In this document: piece by piece, positions 44,315 to 53,102 of the stretch
How positions within the stretch are numbered: the first letter of the stretch is position 1
Layout of the letters: the number at the start of each line of letters is the position of its first letter
Assembly (NCBI RefSeq): GCF_004348895.1
Contig: NZ_RRZK01000029.1
Span: 1 to 64,000 of the forward strand
Length of the DNA stretch: 64,000 nt
Direction: 5' to 3'
Source of the DNA: Pseudomonas vancouverensis
GTDB taxonomy: Bacteria > Pseudomonadota > Gammaproteobacteria > Pseudomonadales > Pseudomonadaceae
The notes under the pieces: generated by a model
What the model saw: the letters and a program-made list of their open reading frames with translations, nothing else
Databases searched by the model: none
What the model was told of the DNA's origin: nothing
Made by a program: the position numbers and the translations under genes

Positions 44315-45529
44315 ATGTCTGTTTCAGCCGCATACCCGATCAATCCACCTTCCGCTGTCGTGATCCGCGACGATGCCGAGGCCATCCGTGTTGCCCATGA
44401 AGTTGCCGCGCTGTTGCTGGCGGGAGCCTCGGAGCGTGACCGCACGCGTCAGGTGCCGGTCGAGGTGGTCGATGCATTTTCCAACAGTGGTTTGTGGGGC
44501 ATCACCGTGCCGCGTGAGTACGGCGGGGCGCAGGTGTCCTACGCGACGCTGGCGCAGGTGATTGCGATTGTCTCGGCGGCCGATCCGTCGCTGGGGCAGA
44601 TTCCGCAGAACCATTACTGCCTGCTGGAAGACATCCGCTTGCAGGGCAGTCATGACCAGAAACAGTTCTTCTTCGACCTGGCGCTGGCGGGGCATCGGTT
44701 TGCCAATGCGCTGTCGGAAACCGGCGGCAAGAACGTGCAGGACATTCGCACCCGATTGGTGGCCGATGGCGAGGGTTATCGCATTGATGGGCGCAAGGGT
44801 TACTGCACCGGTTCGCTCTATGCCCATTGGCTGGGGGTGTTGGCGCTGGACAGTGAGGACCGAGCGCAACTGGCTTTCGTACCCCGCGAAAGTGCCGGAC
44901 TGACGGTGGTCGACGACTGGGACAGCATCGGCCAGCGCACCACGTCAAGCGGCACGGTGCTGGTCGAAGGCCTGTGGGTGCCGGCCTTCAACCTGTTCCC
45001 GACCTATCGCTCCTACGAGCGTCCGACCCTGGCTGGCCCCTTCGCGCAAATCACCACGGCGGCCATCGATGCCGGCATCGCCCGTGCCGCTTTGCGCGAC
45101 ACGATCGCGTTTGTGCGTGAGCAGGCGCGGCCGTGGATCGATGCCGGGGTGGAGAAGGCCAGTGAGGACCCGCTGACCATCATTCAGGTCGGCGGACTGG
45201 ATATCCGTCTGGAAGCCGCCGATGCATTGCTTGAACGTGCCGGGCGCGTACTGGATCAGGCCCGCGCAGCACCCGATGAAGCCTCGGTTGCACAGGCATC
45301 GCTGGCGGTGGCCAGGGCCAAGGTGCTGACCACTGAAATCGCCATCGAAGCCAGCAACAAACTGTTCGAGCTGGGTGGCACCCGCTCCACATTGCGCAAG
45401 CACAACCTCGACCGCCATTGGCGCAACGCGCGGGTGCACACCCTGCACGACCCGGTGCGCTGGAAGTATCACGTAGTGGGCAACTGGTTGCTCAATGGCA
45501 TCAACCCGCCGCGCCATGACTGGTCCTGA
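44315..45529 (+). CDS. sfnB: SfnB-family sulfur-acquisition flavin oxidoreductase
   Basis: A 404-residue acyl-CoA-dehydrogenase-fold flavoprotein of the SfnB/DszC type, part of the sulfate-starvation response of pseudomonads. Landmarks are FSNSGLWGITVPREYGGAQVSYATLAQVIAIVSAADPSLGQIPQNHY, the flavin-binding LSETGGKNVQDIRTRL and DSIGQRTTSSGTVLVEGLWVP, and a C-terminal NLDRHWRNARVHTLHDPVRWKYHVVGNW. It probably uses reduced FMN and oxygen on an organosulfur substrate such as a sulfone or sulfinate. GAGTGAGG precedes the ATG. First gene of a sigma-54-dependent operon. Confidence 0.88.
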   Translation: MSVSAAYPINPPSAVVIRDDAEAIRVAHEVAALLLAGASERDRTRQVPVEVVDAFSNSGLWGITVPREYGGAQVSYATLAQVIAIVSAADPSLGQIPQNHYCLLEDIRLQGSHDQKQFFFDLALAGHRFANALSETGGKNVQDIRTRLVADGEGYRIDGRKGYCTGSLYAHWLGVLALDSEDRAQLAFVPRESAGLTVVDDWDSIGQRTTSSGTVLVEGLWVPAFNLFPTYRSYERPTLAGPFAQITTAAIDAGIARAALRDTIAFVREQARPWIDAGVEKASEDPLTIIQVGGLDIRLEAADALLERAGRVLDQARAAPDEASVAQASLAVARAKVLTTEIAIEASNKLFELGGTRSTLRKHNLDRHWRNARVHTLHDPVRWKYHVVGNWLLNGINPPRHDWS

Positions 45530-45539
45530 GGTCGCATCC

Positions 45540-46913
45540 ATGCCTAAGCAGATACGCCTCAACGCCTTCAGCATGAACACCGTGGGCCACCTGGCGCCCG
45601 GTCAGTGGCGACACCCCCGTGATCAGTCCACGCGTTACACCGACATCCATTACTGGATCGAACTGGCCAAGACTCTTGAGCGCGGCAAGATCGACGGCCT
45701 GTTCATCGCCGATGTGCTGGGCGTGTATGACGTCTATCAGGGCAGCGCCGACGAGGCGTTGCGCAGTGCGGCGCAAGTGCCGGTCAACGATCCGCTGCAA
45801 CTGGTGCCGGCAATGGCCGCCGTGACTCGCCACCTGGGATTCGGCGTGACCGCGTCGGTGTCGTTCGAACATCCGTTTCCGTTCGCCCGACGCATGTCGA
45901 CCCTCGACCATCTCACCGGTGGGCGTGCGGGCTGGAACATTGTCACCTCATACCTGAGCAGCGGCGCACGCAACATGGGGCAGGCGCAGCCGTTGTCCCA
46001 CGATCAGCGTTATGCGCTGGCCGAAGAGTATCTGCAGGTTTGCTACAAGCTCTGGGAAGCCAGTTGGCAAGAGGATGCGGTGCAGGCCGACCGTGCCAGC
46101 GGTGTCTACGCCGACCCGCGCAAGGTGCACGGCATCGAGCATCAGGGAGAGTTTTTCAACGTGCCCGGTTTCCATCTCAGCGAGCCGTCGCCACAGCGCA
46201 CGCCGGTGATCTACCAGGCCGGTGCTTCGAGCCGTGGCCGGGTGTTCGCGGCGGCCAATGCCGAGTGCGTGTTTGTCGCGGCACCGAGCAAAACGGTGCT
46301 GAAAAAACAGGTCGCGGACTTGCGTGCTGCGGTGCAGGCCGCCGGGCGCAACGCTGAAGATGTGCTGGTGTTTGAGCAGCTCACGGTGATTGTCGCGGCG
46401 ACCGATGCCGAGGCCCTGGAGCGTTTGCGCGAGTACCGCGAATACGCCAGCAAGAGCGGCGCGCTGGCCTTGATGTCTGGCTGGACCGGCATCGATTTCG
46501 GCGAGTACGCGCCAGAACAGGTGCTGCGCGAAGTGCCGAGCGAAGCCATTCAGTCGGCGGTGGAAGCCTTCACCCGCGCCGACCCGAGCCGAACCTGGAC
46601 CACTGCGGAAATTGCCGACTATTGCGCCATCGGTGGTGACGGCCCGGTGCTGGTGGGTTCGGCGCAGACGGTCGCGGACCAATTGCAGGAGTGGGTCGAG
46701 CAGACCGACGTCGATGGCTTCAACCTCGCTAGCGTGGTCGCGCCCGAAACCTTCGAAGCGGTGGTCGATCTGCTGGTGCCGGAGTTGCAGGCACGCGGCT
46801 TGTTCAAGCGCGAATACGAGGACGGCACGCTAAGGCACAAACTCTTTGGCCAGGGCGATCGCTTGCACGCACCGCATCCGGTTGCGGCCTTGCGCGCGGG
46901 AGTTCGGCAATGA
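45540..46913 (+). CDS. NtaA/SnaA/DszA-type FMNH2-dependent monooxygenase
   Basis: A 457-residue bacterial-luciferase-like (LLM) monooxygenase. The N-terminus IRLNAFSMNTVGHLAPGQWRHPRDQSTRYTDIHYWIELAKTLERGKIDGLFIADVLG and the block GRAGWNIVTSYLSSGARNMG are diagnostic of the NtaA/SnaA/SoxA(DszA) branch, which needs FMNH2 from a separate reductase. The reductase could be MsuE from the facing operon. The start at 45540 follows GAGGT; the gap to sfnB is 10 nt and its stop overlaps metI (ATGA). The context points to oxidation of an imported organosulfur compound to release sulfite. Confidence 0.87.
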   Translation: MPKQIRLNAFSMNTVGHLAPGQWRHPRDQSTRYTDIHYWIELAKTLERGKIDGLFIADVLGVYDVYQGSADEALRSAAQVPVNDPLQLVPAMAAVTRHLGFGVTASVSFEHPFPFARRMSTLDHLTGGRAGWNIVTSYLSSGARNMGQAQPLSHDQRYALAEEYLQVCYKLWEASWQEDAVQADRASGVYADPRKVHGIEHQGEFFNVPGFHLSEPSPQRTPVIYQAGASSRGRVFAAANAECVFVAAPSKTVLKKQVADLRAAVQAAGRNAEDVLVFEQLTVIVAATDAEALERLREYREYASKSGALALMSGWTGIDFGEYAPEQVLREVPSEAIQSAVEAFTRADPSRTWTTAEIADYCAIGGDGPVLVGSAQTVADQLQEWVEQTDVDGFNLASVVAPETFEAVVDLLVPELQARGLFKREYEDGTLRHKLFGQGDRLHAPHPVAALRAGVRQ

Positions 46914-47575
46914 ACGAGTGGCTCGCGCATATCCATTGGGGTGAAGTGGGTGAAGCCTGCCTGGACACCTTGAACATGCTCGGCGCAGCGCTCGGTTGCA
47001 CGGTACTGCTCGGGCTGCCGCTCGGCGTGCTGCTGTACCTGACCGGCCAGCGCCAGTTGCTCGAATCGCCTCGGCTGTACCGGCTGTTGTCGGTGGTGGC
47101 CAACGTGCTGCGCTCGATGCCTTTCATCATCCTGCTGATCGTGCTGATACCGGTCACGACCCTGGTCACCGGCACCTCGCTGGGCGTACGCGGCGCCATT
47201 CCGCCGTTGGTGGTGGGCTGCACGCCGTTCTTTGCGCGGCTGGTGGAAAGCGCCCTGCGTGAAGTCGATCGCGGCCTGGTCGAGGCGGCGCAGTCGATGG
47301 GTGCGAGCACCGCGCAAATCATCGTGCACACCTTGCTGCCAGAGGCCCGCACCGGGCTGATCGCTGCCGTCACTGTGACCGCCATCGTGCTGGTGGATTA
47401 CACCGCCATGGCCGGTGTGGTTGGTGGTGGTGGACTGGGTGATCTGGCGATTCGCTTCGGTTACCAGCGTTTCCAGACCGATGTGATGGTGGTCACCGTG
47501 TTGCTGCTGATCCTGCTTGTGCAGGCCTTGCAGATGAGCGGTGATCGCCTGGTCCGGCATTTTACGCGGCGTTAA
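46910..47575 (+). CDS. metI: Methionine-type ABC transporter permease (MetI-like)
   Basis: A 221-residue permease of the MetI family with five hydrophobic helices and an EAA loop LREVDRGLVEAAQSMGASTAQIIVHTLLPEARTGLIAAVTV, then GVVGGGGLGDLAIRFGYQRF, a MetI signature. It starts with ATGA overlapping the monooxygenase stop, so it belongs to the sulfur operon. Methionine or an oxidised sulfur derivative is the expected cargo of the system. Confidence 0.9.
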   Translation: MNEWLAHIHWGEVGEACLDTLNMLGAALGCTVLLGLPLGVLLYLTGQRQLLESPRLYRLLSVVANVLRSMPFIILLIVLIPVTTLVTGTSLGVRGAIPPLVVGCTPFFARLVESALREVDRGLVEAAQSMGASTAQIIVHTLLPEARTGLIAAVTVTAIVLVDYTAMAGVVGGGGLGDLAIRFGYQRFQTDVMVVTVLLLILLVQALQMSGDRLVRHFTRR

Positions 47576-47674
47576 CGCCGCACAGACCCGAACGCAGTAG
47601 CCGGGGACCGCTGCTGCAGGCCCTACGTCCACCTCACGACGGCCACTTTATTTCCTTACTTTGGAGTCATGAGC

Positions 47675-48445
47675 ATGAAAAAGACCCTGGCCGTTCTGGC
47701 TGCCGTTTTATCCCTGAGCGCCCACGCCAACGAAACCCTGGTGGTGGGTGCAACCCCGGTTCCGCACGCGGAGATTCTCGAGTTCGTCAAACCGGCGCTG
47801 GCCAAGGAAGGCGTTGATCTGGACATCAAGGTCTTCACTGACTTCATACAGCCCAACCTGCAGTTGTCCGAGAAAAACCTCGACGCCAACTACTACCAGT
47901 ACCGGCCGTTCCTCGATGATTTCAACAAGACCCGCCACACCAATCTGGTGCCGGTGGTCGGGGTGCACATCGAACCGTTCGGGGCTTATTCGACCAAGAT
48001 CAAAAAACTCTCCGAGCTGCCCGAAGGCGCCAGTGTCGCGATCCCCAACGATCCGGTGAACACCGGTCGTGCCCTGGTGCTGCTGCACGAGGCAGGCCTG
48101 ATCAAGCTCAAAGACCCGAGCAATTCCCTGTCGACCCAGCACGACATCGTCGAAAACCCGCACAAGCTGAAGATCCGTGAACTGGAAGGTGCACTGCTGG
48201 CCCGTGCCGTCAGCCAGGTGGACCTGGCGTTCGTCTTCGCCAACTACGCACTGGAAGCCGGCATCGACACCAACAGCGCGTTGATCGTCGAGAAGGGCAA
48301 GGATTTGTACATCGAGTTCCTGGTCGCCCGCCCGGACAACATCAACGATCCGCGTATCCAGAAACTGGCCAAGGCGTTGAATTCGCCGGACGTCCGTCAG
48401 TTCATCCTGACGCGCTACAAGGGGCAGATCGCCCCGGGTTTCTGA
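47675..48445 (+). CDS. metQ: MetQ/NlpA-family substrate-binding protein
   Basis: A 256-residue secreted binding protein of the NlpA/MetQ family. The signal peptide ends SLSAHA-NETL with no lipobox cysteine, so this one is probably periplasmic rather than a lipoprotein. TLVVGATPVPHAEILEFVKP, LDANYYQYRPFLDDFNKTRH and the PNDPVNTGRALVLLHEAGLIKL block are family landmarks. The start at 47675 is preferred over the ATG at 47669 because GGAG (47663-47666) is then 8 nt away rather than 2. It lies between the permease and ATPase genes of the same transporter. Confidence 0.9.
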   Translation: MKKTLAVLAAVLSLSAHANETLVVGATPVPHAEILEFVKPALAKEGVDLDIKVFTDFIQPNLQLSEKNLDANYYQYRPFLDDFNKTRHTNLVPVVGVHIEPFGAYSTKIKKLSELPEGASVAIPNDPVNTGRALVLLHEAGLIKLKDPSNSLSTQHDIVENPHKLKIRELEGALLARAVSQVDLAFVFANYALEAGIDTNSALIVEKGKDLYIEFLVARPDNINDPRIQKLAKALNSPDVRQFILTRYKGQIAPGF

Positions 48446-48502
48446 CGGGAGTGCAGCGTGCCGCCGGTGTCGTCAGGCGCCGGCGCATGCACCGTTGCGT
48501 CG

Positions 48503-48534
48503 GCCCCGAAAGTTCGGGGCAGGGTCATTTTTGT
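48503..48534 (+). terminator. Hairpin with T-rich tail between metQ and metN (attenuator)
   Basis: GCCCCGAA (48503-48510) pairs perfectly with TTCGGGGC (48513-48520) and is followed after 7 nt by TTTTTGTTT. It could terminate part of the transcripts after metQ, so that the binding protein is made in excess of the ATPase. Confidence 0.55.
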
Positions 48535-48553
48535 TTGCGCAGGACATTCGCTC

Positions 48554-49600
48554 ATGGTCAGTTTCAACCCGCAGGCCTTGCAGGCCGCCGTGCATATCCG
48601 CCTGGTCGCCCTGGGCAAGCAATACACGGTGGGACAGCACAACGTGCATGCCTTGCACGACATCAACCTCGACATCCGTCGTGGCGAGGTATTCGGCATC
48701 ATCGGACGCAGCGGTGCGGGTAAATCCTCGCTGCTACGTTCGCTCAATCGTCTGGAGCAACCCAGCAGCGGCCAGGTGTTGATCGAGGGTGAGGACATCA
48801 TTGGCTTCGATCGCGGGCAACTGGCGGCTCTGCGCCGGCGCACCGGAATGATCTTCCAGCACTTCAACCTGATGGCCTCCAGAACCGTGGGCGACAACGT
48901 TGGCTTGCCTCTGTTGCTGGCTGGCATCGGACGCGCCGAGCGCGAACGAAGAGTACTTGAGCTGTTGCAACTGGTGGGGCTGGCGGACAAGCGTGATGCT
49001 TACCCGGCGCAGCTTTCCGGCGGTCAAAAACAGCGCGTCGGCATCGCCCGGGCGCTGGTGTTGCAACCGGATTTGCTGCTGTGCGACGAAGCTACATCGG
49101 CGCTCGACCCGGAAAGTACGCAGTCGATTCTTGCGCTGCTGCGCGATATCAATCGGCGTCTGGGGCTGACCATCGTGCTGATCACCCACGAGATGGAAGT
49201 GATCCGCGATCTGTGCGATTGCGTGGTGGTGCTGGAGCAGGGGCGGGTGGTCGAGCAGGGCGAGGTCTGGCAAGTGTTTGGCGAGCCGCAGCATCAGGTC
49301 ACCCACGCGCTGTTGGGTCGGCTGCAATCGGTCGAACAGGGCACCACGGCACAGCCAGAGTCGGCCGGTTTGCTGCTGGACCTGTACTACACCGGCGCCA
49401 GCGGCCACGAGCCGGAACTGTCGGCAATTGCTGCGCAGCTAGGTCATCGAACACACCTGGTGCAAGGCAGCATCGAGCGCATTCAGGGACGCGCCTTGGG
49501 TCGCTTGCGGGTGCGCGTGGAGGCACCCCGCCAAGGGTTTGCGGCTTTGCTGCAACAGGCGCGGCAAGTGGCCGATCGTGTCGAGCGGGTTGACGCCTGA
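48554..49600 (+). CDS. metN: Methionine-type ABC transporter ATP-binding protein (MetN-like)
   Basis: A 348-residue ABC ATPase: Walker A GRSGAGKS (51-58), Q-loop FQHFNLM, signature LSGGQKQR (from 154) and Walker B LLCDEATSALDPE. The C-terminal NIL regulatory domain (about 270-345; LLLDLYYTGASGHEPELSAIAAQLG...RALGRLRVRVEAP) is the MetN hallmark that binds methionine and inhibits transport. The start at 48554 has AGGA 9 nt upstream; the frame is open earlier without coding character. Last gene of the sfnB operon. Confidence 0.9.
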   Translation: MVSFNPQALQAAVHIRLVALGKQYTVGQHNVHALHDINLDIRRGEVFGIIGRSGAGKSSLLRSLNRLEQPSSGQVLIEGEDIIGFDRGQLAALRRRTGMIFQHFNLMASRTVGDNVGLPLLLAGIGRAERERRVLELLQLVGLADKRDAYPAQLSGGQKQRVGIARALVLQPDLLLCDEATSALDPESTQSILALLRDINRRLGLTIVLITHEMEVIRDLCDCVVVLEQGRVVEQGEVWQVFGEPQHQVTHALLGRLQSVEQGTTAQPESAGLLLDLYYTGASGHEPELSAIAAQLGHRTHLVQGSIERIQGRALGRLRVRVEAPRQGFAALLQQARQVADRVERVDA

Positions 49601-49616
49601 GCCCTCCAACGAGGGC
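49601..49616. other. Short hairpin between convergent metN and sfnR
   Basis: GCCCTC-CAAC-GAGGGC lies in the 18-nt gap between the two stop codons. Without a T-tract it is at best a weak bidirectional stop signal, or it may serve as an mRNA end-protecting stem. Confidence 0.35.
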
Positions 49617-49618
49617 GG

Positions 49619-50722
49619 CTAGATCGATAGCTGGATGACCCGATTGTTCTGTTCTTCCTGAGGGGCGCGGCGCTTGTTGACCACCAGTTCGCCGATGGCG
49701 ATCAGACGCGCACGGGTCACGTTGCGCGAGAGGCCGAGCAGGCTGGCGGTGTGCACCTGGTTGTGATGGCTGAAGTGATAGGCCGCACGCAACAGGCTGT
49801 CCTCGACCTTCTCGTAGAGTGCGCCCTGGTGCTCTTCAAAGAGCCGCTTGAACGCACGCTGCAGCAGCGCCTCGGTGGATTCCTCCGCGTGATGGCTGCG
49901 GTCTTCCTGACGCTCGATGCGCATGTTCGACAGGCGCAAATCCTCCTGCCGCACCAGGCCATCCCGGCAGATCAGCAAGGTGTGGTGGATGACGTTTTCC
50001 AGCTCGCGGATGTTGCCCGGCCAGCCATAGTCGACCAGTTTGCGCTCGGCATCGGCGTTGAGTGCGATCTGCCCGTAACCCAGGCGTTCGCTGTAGGTGC
50101 GGATGAAGTGCCGGGTCAGCGGCAGGATGTCGCCGGGACGGTCGCGCAACGGGTGCAGGTGCAGGCTGACGACGTTGAGGCGGTAGTAGAGGTCCTCGCG
50201 GAAATGCCCGGCGTTGATGGCTTTCTCCAACTGCACGTTGGTCGCCGCCAACACCCGGACATTGATCGGAATGCTCTTGCGCGAGCCCAGCCGTACCACC
50301 TCACGCTCCTGCAACACACGCAGCAACTTGACTTGGATCGGCATCGGCAAATCACCGATCTCATCGAGGAACAAGGTGCCGCCATTGGCCTCTTCGAACC
50401 AGCCCGGTTTGGCGCTGATGGCGCCGGTGAAGGCGCCTTTTTCATGGCCGAACAGTTCGGCCTCGACCAGTGATTCGGAAAAAGCACCGCAGTTGACCGC
50501 CACAAACGGACCCTGGCCGCGCTTGCTGAGGTTGTGGATATGTCGCGCAACCAACTCCTTGCCGGTGCCGGTTTCGCCAATGATCAGCACACTGGCTTCG
50601 CTCGGCGCGACCTGCTGCAAATGAGCAAGCAGCGCCTGCGACTTGGGGTCTTCGAACACCTGGGCCGTGGCCCGGATCGACGTGGCCAGTGACGGGGATG
50701 GGGGCAGAGTCAGCAGTTGCAT
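49619..50722 (-). CDS. sfnR: SfnR-type sigma-54-dependent activator
   Basis: A 367-residue enhancer-binding protein. It has almost no N-terminal regulatory domain: the AAA+ core begins at about residue 22. Walker A is GETGTGKE (49-56), the sigma-54 contact loop GAFTGA is intact (96-101), and Walker B is GGTLFLDEIGD (114-124). A Fis-type HTH lies at about 310-350. SfnR proteins are controlled by their amount (CysB-dependent expression) rather than by a receiver domain and activate dimethyl-sulfone and sulfonate genes. It is the last gene of the msu operon (12 nt after msuC). It is the obvious activator of both sigma-54 promoters in this region. Confidence 0.92.
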   Translation of the reverse strand: MQLLTLPPSPSLATSIRATAQVFEDPKSQALLAHLQQVAPSEASVLIIGETGTGKELVARHIHNLSKRGQGPFVAVNCGAFSESLVEAELFGHEKGAFTGAISAKPGWFEEANGGTLFLDEIGDLPMPIQVKLLRVLQEREVVRLGSRKSIPINVRVLAATNVQLEKAINAGHFREDLYYRLNVVSLHLHPLRDRPGDILPLTRHFIRTYSERLGYGQIALNADAERKLVDYGWPGNIRELENVIHHTLLICRDGLVRQEDLRLSNMRIERQEDRSHHAEESTEALLQRAFKRLFEEHQGALYEKVEDSLLRAAYHFSHHNQVHTASLLGLSRNVTRARLIAIGELVVNKRRAPQEEQNNRVIQLSI

Positions 50723-50734
50723 GGGCTCCCTCGC

Positions 50735-51922
50735 TCAGGAGTAGAAAGTGGGTGTCGGGCGGGTCTGGTTCAGTGCCCAGTCGCCCAACTCGTGAATCTT
50801 GTAGTCCACCGGATCGTGCAGCGTCTGGGTGCGCAAGTTGCGCCAGTAGCGGTCGAAGCGCAGCGACGCGTGGGTCGCCCGCGCACCGGTGACTTCAAAC
50901 AATCGGCTGCACAGATCGAGGCCGGTGCGGCTCGCGGCGACCTTGGCCGTGGCGATGGACAGCGCCAGTTGCGCACGCTCTTCGCTGCCCAGGTTGTGCT
51001 CCTTGCGCCAGGCTTCGTCGAGTTGCGCCGCCGCCCGTTCAACCAGCGCGCGCACGCTCTCCAGACCGACCCAGAACTCGCCGTAGTGACGAATGATGTA
51101 AGGGTCTTCGCTGACATGCCGGGCCTTGGAGGTGAACCATGGCCGGCCTTCCTTGAGGGTGTATTGGCGTGCCTCTTCGAAGGCGCCTTCGGCGATGCCG
51201 AGGAAAATGTGCGCGAAGTGCAGTTGCGCAATCAGCGGACGCAGGCAGGCGAACGGCGTGCTCAAGGGACCAGGGTCGAGCAGCAGTTCAGACTCCTCCA
51301 CGCGCACACGCTCGAAGGTGGCGCTGCCGCTGTCGGTCTGGCGCTGGCCCATGTTGTCCCAGTCACCGTGCAGGGTGATGCCGGTGCGCCCGCTGGGGAT
51401 CGCGGCAATCAGCAACTTGCCGCCCGCGCTTTCATCTACCGCCGAAGCAATCAGCATTTCCGAATCGCTGGCGCCGGAGCAGAAGCTTTTCTTGCCGGAA
51501 AACTCGCGCCAACCGTCGTATTTTTTCACTACGGTGCGGGTGTCCAGCGGGTTGAGGGCGTTGCCCCAGAACCAGTTGTTGCGCGCAGTCTGTTCGAACC
51601 ATGGCTGCCATTGTTCGGGGCGCGAAAACAGGCGCACGGTGGCCAGCATCAGGTGCTGGAAGCCGAAGACGTGGGCAATGGAACTGTCCACCTTGGCCAG
51701 TTCGCGGACCACATCGAGCGTCTCGCTCCAACTGGCACCGAGGCCACCGAAGCGGGTCGGGATGCTCAGGGCCAGCAAGCCACTTTGCCGCAAGGCGTCG
51801 CGCTCGGCCTTTGGCGTGCCGCCGCGTTCGTCGCGTTCGGCGGCGGTTTGCGCGAAGGTCTCGGCCAGTTTGCGCGCGATCTGCAAGGGGCTCGGTACAG
51901 CGGTTTGAAGGTTCGGACTCAC
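50735..51922 (-). CDS. msuC: FMNH2-dependent methanesulfinate monooxygenase MsuC
   Basis: A 395-residue acyl-CoA-dehydrogenase-fold, DszC-like flavin monooxygenase. MsuC oxidises methanesulfinate to methanesulfonate, the substrate of MsuD. Visible: IPTRFGGLGASWSETLDVVRELAKVDSSIAHVFGFQHL, NALNPLDTRTVVKK, GDWDNMGQRQTDSGSATFERV and the tail FDRYWRNLRTQTLHDPVDYKIHELG. It starts with GTG at 51922, overlapping the msuD stop by four bases. It is paralogous to the SfnB protein at 44315-45529; the msuE-D-C order fixes the assignment. Confidence 0.9.
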   Translation of the reverse strand: MSPNLQTAVPSPLQIARKLAETFAQTAAERDERGGTPKAERDALRQSGLLALSIPTRFGGLGASWSETLDVVRELAKVDSSIAHVFGFQHLMLATVRLFSRPEQWQPWFEQTARNNWFWGNALNPLDTRTVVKKYDGWREFSGKKSFCSGASDSEMLIASAVDESAGGKLLIAAIPSGRTGITLHGDWDNMGQRQTDSGSATFERVRVEESELLLDPGPLSTPFACLRPLIAQLHFAHIFLGIAEGAFEEARQYTLKEGRPWFTSKARHVSEDPYIIRHYGEFWVGLESVRALVERAAAQLDEAWRKEHNLGSEERAQLALSIATAKVAASRTGLDLCSRLFEVTGARATHASLRFDRYWRNLRTQTLHDPVDYKIHELGDWALNQTRPTPTFYS

Positions 51923-53091
51923 GCGGGGCTCCTCGAGTGTTCGGTGGTGGCCGCTTGCTTTTGCGGCAGGACATCGTTGGCGATCATTTCGCCAAACGGC
52001 CCGGTGAGATTGGTCACGCCTCGCCCTGCCAGGCTGGCATAGGGTTCGGGCAGCAGCGGGAACACCAATTCGGCAAAGCGATAGGCTTCTTCGAGGTGCG
52101 GGTAGCCGGAGAAGATGAAGCTGTCGATGCCGAGGTCGGCGTACTCCATGATCCGAGCGGCCACCTGCTGCGGATCACCCACCAGCGCGGTGCCGGCGCC
52201 ACCTCGCACCAGACCGACGCCGGCCCAGAGGTTGGGGGCGATTTCCAGATTGTCGCGACGGCCGTCGTGGAGTGCTGCCATGCGCCGCTGGCCTTCCGAA
52301 TCGAAGCGAGCGAAAGACTTCTGCGCGGCGGCGATGGTCTCGTCGGAAATGTGTTCGATCAGGCGGTCGGCAGCCTGCCAGGCTTCGGCAGCGGTCTCGC
52401 GCACGATCACATGCAGGCGAATGCCGAATTTCACTGTGCGCCCGTGTCTGGCGGCACGAGCGCGCACGTCGGCAATTTTTTCCGCCACCGCTGCGGGTGG
52501 TTCACCCCAGGTCAGGTACACATCGAGCTGTTCTGCGGCGAGGTCATGGGCGGCATCGGACGAGCCACCGAAATACAGCGGCGGATAAGGTTTCTGCACC
52601 GGCGGATAAAGCGCTTTGGCGTTCTCCACCTGGAAGTGTTTGCCGTGGAAATCCACGGATTCGCCTTGCAGCACCCGACGCCAGATCTGCAGGAATTCAT
52701 CGGTGACTTCATAGCGTTCGGCATGGCTCAAGTGAATGCCATCGCCACGGTTTTCATCCGGATCGCCCCCGGTGACCACGTTGATCAGCAAGCGACCTCC
52801 GGACAACCGATCAAGGGTGGCGGCCATGCGCGCCGACACAGTCGGCGAGATGATCCCCGGACGAATCGCTACCAGATAACGCAGACGCTCAGTCAGCGGC
52901 GCCAGGGCCGAGGCGATGACCCAGGAGTCTTCACAGGAGCGCCCGGTGGGAATCAGCACGCCGTAATAACCCAAGCCATCCGCCGCCTGGGCAATCTGCT
53001 TCAGATAGTTGAGCGTCACCGGGCGCGCGCCCTGGCTGGTGCCGAGGAAGTGACCGTCGCCATGGGTGGGCAGGAACCAGAAAACATTCAT
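51919..53091 (-). CDS. msuD: FMNH2-dependent methanesulfonate monooxygenase MsuD
   Basis: A 390-residue LLM-family alkanesulfonate monooxygenase related to SsuD. It cleaves methanesulfonate (and probably other short alkanesulfonates) to sulfite and an aldehyde using FMNH2 and O2. NVFWFLPTHGDGHFLGT at the N-terminus, TGRSCEDSWVIASAL, GGRLLINVVTGGDPDE, GEPPAAVAEKI and FSGYPHLEEAYRFAELVFPLLP are typical. The start at 53091 is chosen because AGGA then sits 8 nt upstream; an ATG two codons earlier (53097) is too close to it. The stop overlaps the GTG of msuC. Confidence 0.93.
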   Translation of the reverse strand: MNVFWFLPTHGDGHFLGTSQGARPVTLNYLKQIAQAADGLGYYGVLIPTGRSCEDSWVIASALAPLTERLRYLVAIRPGIISPTVSARMAATLDRLSGGRLLINVVTGGDPDENRGDGIHLSHAERYEVTDEFLQIWRRVLQGESVDFHGKHFQVENAKALYPPVQKPYPPLYFGGSSDAAHDLAAEQLDVYLTWGEPPAAVAEKIADVRARAARHGRTVKFGIRLHVIVRETAAEAWQAADRLIEHISDETIAAAQKSFARFDSEGQRRMAALHDGRRDNLEIAPNLWAGVGLVRGGAGTALVGDPQQVAARIMEYADLGIDSFIFSGYPHLEEAYRFAELVFPLLPEPYASLAGRGVTNLTGPFGEMIANDVLPQKQAATTEHSRSPA

Positions 53092-53102
53092 CGTCATGTT
53101 CC

